From NCBI GenBank assembly GCA_030549495.1, contig JAUIRK010000716.1, forward strand, positions 62,001-126,000: DNA of 64,000 nucleotides. Direction: 5' to 3'. Origin of the DNA: Nectonema munidae (lineage: Eukaryota > Nematomorpha > Nectonematoida > Nectonematidae). Positions 61,786 through 64,000 of the stretch are shown here, in pieces. The notes under the pieces were generated by a model that was not told the DNA's origin, ran no database searches, and saw only the letters and a list, made by a program, of their open reading frames with translations. A program made the position numbers and the translations under genes. The stretch's first letter is position 1, and each line of letters opens with the position of its first letter.

Positions 61786-62946
61786 TCATTCTCTAGCTTG
61801 TGTTGTTATCGTTGGTTATCTTTTTTGTGAAAACAAAGATTTTTATTAATAATAATATAAAATATATGTTCAATCTTACATGTACGTGGCCTGGCAGGAC
61901 TATGTGGGAGACAACATTGCTAACGCGCTTTAAAATATATTAAATGCTATTTATAGGTTTCAAAAAGAAGTCAAGCAGCTTTGGATGTGAAGGAAAACTA
62001 AAAACACTCACCTAATCTTTATCTATTAGGGTGACGTGTTGTTGCCTGTAAACCAGCATAGGTGGCTTATGTATGCGAGGCGCATCGAACAACCTACAAA
62101 CTATAAACAAACAAACTATATTCCTTTCTTTGTTTAGCGCACATTGTGGAAATTCGGATATTTCAACTGTTAAAATTTTACGATTAATGTGTCCACTTTC
62201 TATGTAAGGCATTTAAAAAATAATTATTAAAATATTTAACAGTCACAAAAGTTTAAAATCATTTAATTAATTTTTGGACTAAAAATTAAAAACCCTTGCA
62301 AATTTAGCAAATAAAAATGTCTTAAAATATTACTTTATTTTGTTTTCTTTTAATATCAATCTCACTTTTAAAATAATTCGCCCTACAAAATTAAAGCATT
62401 ATTCAAGCTCTAGGGAGCTTTGGAAAATCACTCGGGCATTGGGCAAAATAATAACACATTTATTTTGTAATAAATCTATTGATTGTAGACGGGAGAAAAT
62501 TTTGATATAACGCGCTAGATCATTTATAACGACGATGGCGGGGTTATAACGTATCCATTGAAACACGTGTTATACTTTCGGTTTGAATGTTTTGCCAATG
62601 AATGTTTTATCCCATTGCATTACAATGAAATGAGAAATAAGTCTGTTCAAAGAAGTAAATAAAGTCAAAGTGATTTAATGTAATCTTTGAGGCTGTTGAA
62701 GAAGTCCATCCGTTTCGTGTGTTTGCACGAAACCTCGTCATTTCGCAATCCCAAGCAACACCTTTAAAATTCTTATAAAACGAGTTTTTTTTATTGTAAA
62801 AAAAAGTTACTTCAGGATCCAACGTTGAAATGGATCTACTAGATATTATATCGTGGTTATAATTTGGATAATTTATCATATGATAAGTATGACAATTATT
62901 TCTGGATATTGAAAACGTTTTAAAGATCATCAACTTACTATTCGTG
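61786..62946. other. NOL10 3' flank
   Basis: No gene recognised. Around 62488-62570 words such as GATATAACGCG and GGGGTTATAACG resemble a decayed Tigger-type terminus. Confidence 0.45.
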
Positions 62947-63022
62947 GAGAGCCTCAATGGTTGTTAGGGTGTACCTCTCAGCTTAATAGTTGAAGGTCAG
63001 TGGTTCGATCCCCAAGGCTCCC
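62947..63022 (+). other. tRNA-like module, probably SINE head or tRNA pseudogene
   Basis: Seventy-six bases with acceptor-like ends GAGAGCCT and AGGCTCCC (one mismatch) and a good box B, GGTTCGATCCC-like. The T-stem does not pair and the D-arm is poor, so a working tRNA is unlikely. Confidence 0.4.
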
Positions 63023-63241
63023 AACTCTAAAAACAAATTCACAAAAATTGTGGTATTAACCATCTTAAGCATAATGCGAGCATATAGCCTTACGGCTGAA
63101 AGTGCTTTGATATCTCCAACTAACCAACTTTCGTGGAAATGGCTAAGATACTTACTTCTTTTCTTTCCCACATTTTGTATGATAGAAAAAAGGGTCAGTA
63201 CTGAAAGGAAAATTTTTAGTAATGAAAGAAAGCTTATTAAA

Positions 63242-63305
63242 ATTATACGACTAAATAGCTAGTCCCAAAAAAGCTAGTTTGGGACTAGCTGTTTAGTCAT
63301 ATAAT
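63242..63305. other. Short hairpin, 28-base arms, 8-base loop
   Basis: The left arm 63242-63269 and right arm 63278-63305 are inverted copies with two differences, one a U-G wobble in RNA. The core is GACTAAATAGCTAGTCCC. It could be a palindromic mini-element or a microRNA-like precursor; sequence alone does not decide. Confidence 0.6.
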
Positions 63306-63689
63306 CATCTGTTTCGACTAGGAAAAATTATGTTTGGAAGAACACGATCATAATTTGCTTTTTACAATTAAAATATTTTATTTTTATTAATATGTTTTTA
63401 CAACAGATATTTTCCTATTAATTATAAAAATAGCGGGAAACTGTTTTCTTAAGAGGATTTCTTTCTCTAGGTTTAAAAAGGTAGTAAAGCTGTTTATACT
63501 TTCTTTGAAATTTATATAACATTAAAAGGAGGTCGTATGTGCTAACATCAACCTCAAAACTTTTATGGAAAAAGTTAAAAAATTCATAAAGCAACGTTTT
63601 TTTTTTAAAAAAATCTTGATATTTGATAATATAGGTTGTGCCACGTAAAAATTCAAATGTTGAAATTTCTTCATTTTGGAGTCTATGCT

Positions 63690-64000
63690 TTAAGTTTGAA
63701 TTCTTCCATTAATTTCCTTGGCTTTTTTACTTGTAGTCTTTCTTTCGCCTGATAAATAAGCAGTCAACTTAGTTCTTTGCATACTTTTTTTCTGTTGAAA
63801 GCCCCTTAAAAACCGCCATAACGAAGGATGTAGGGAATCATATAGGGTCTGAATGGCTCGGTGCCATCCTTCAAGCTTGATCGTGGTTCTTGGTAAACAA
63901 TCGGTAGAACACTCCAAATCATTGTTGAAAATAAGGGCGGCTTTCTTCTTCCTCCTGTTCTTTGAGGCCTTGCAATGTATGTATCTTCAAAATTATAGTA
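63690..64000 (-). pseudogene. MULE-type transposase C-terminal fragment, cut by the window end
   Basis: The minus strand reads RRKKKAALIFNNDLECSTDC, then LPRTTIKLEGWHRAIQTLYD and SLHPSLWRFLRGFQQKKSMQ. This resembles the block NNSVEGWHRAFQSL...HPNIWRFIEALQKEQ found after the MULE catalytic domain. The frame stays open to the window edge, so the rest of the element may lie beyond 64000. Confidence 0.6.

Noticed and set aside
62947-63022. A functional tRNA gene
   Set aside because: The acceptor stem is nearly complete, but the T-stem and D-stem do not pair.

Overview
This is an AT-rich animal nuclear window, not bacterial: conserved proteins are split into short exons with GT/AG borders, introns reach several kilobases, and eukaryotic mobile elements are abundant. 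The two host genes and the mix of elements (hAT, piggyBac, Tigger/pogo, Merlin, RTE-like LINEs, a Gypsy-like fossil) fit an arthropod. A copepod such as a sea louse is my best guess, but it is inference only. Two host genes sit head to head. On the minus strand (3193-18767, continuing past the window start) is a PBC-class TALE homeobox gene of the Pbx/extradenticle family. A divergent N-terminal exon, an Asn/Ser-rich linker exon, two PBC-B exons and the first three quarters of the homeodomain can be read; one PBC-A exon and the 3' exons are missing. On the plus strand (24181-61785) is a complete NOL10/Enp2 homologue, the nucleolar WD40 protein of small-subunit ribosome assembly. Its 12 exons join in frame into 765 residues spread over 37.6 kb. 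Layout: 1-2962 is a dispersed repeat whose 275-bp core is amplified five-fold and interrupted by a young foldback-like insertion with a 10-bp target duplication. 3193-18767 holds the homeobox exons, with hAT-type MITEs and a broken Merlin-type transposase in its introns. 19192-22745 is a broken LTR retrotransposon, followed by a LINE endonuclease scrap, in the shared 5' intergenic space. From 24181 on, each large NOL10 intron carries its own insertions: MITEs with long C or G runs, a 4.9-kb foldback structure whose arms are 42-bp tandem repeats (32531-37398), a hAT with a perfect 8-bp target duplication (40126-41255), two tandem LINE copies (about 42490-46560), a piggyBac remnant, a Tigger element with both ends (48979-51498) and two more hAT remnants. 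The tail of the window (61786-64000) has a tRNA-like module, a 28-bp-arm hairpin and a MULE-type transposase fragment at the edge. Only the two host genes look functional. The rest is a record of repeated insertion into tolerant introns. I see no convincing new biochemical system; the most unusual structures are the foldback with minisatellite arms, the five-copy array and the insertion/empty-site pair that dates the repeat copies.
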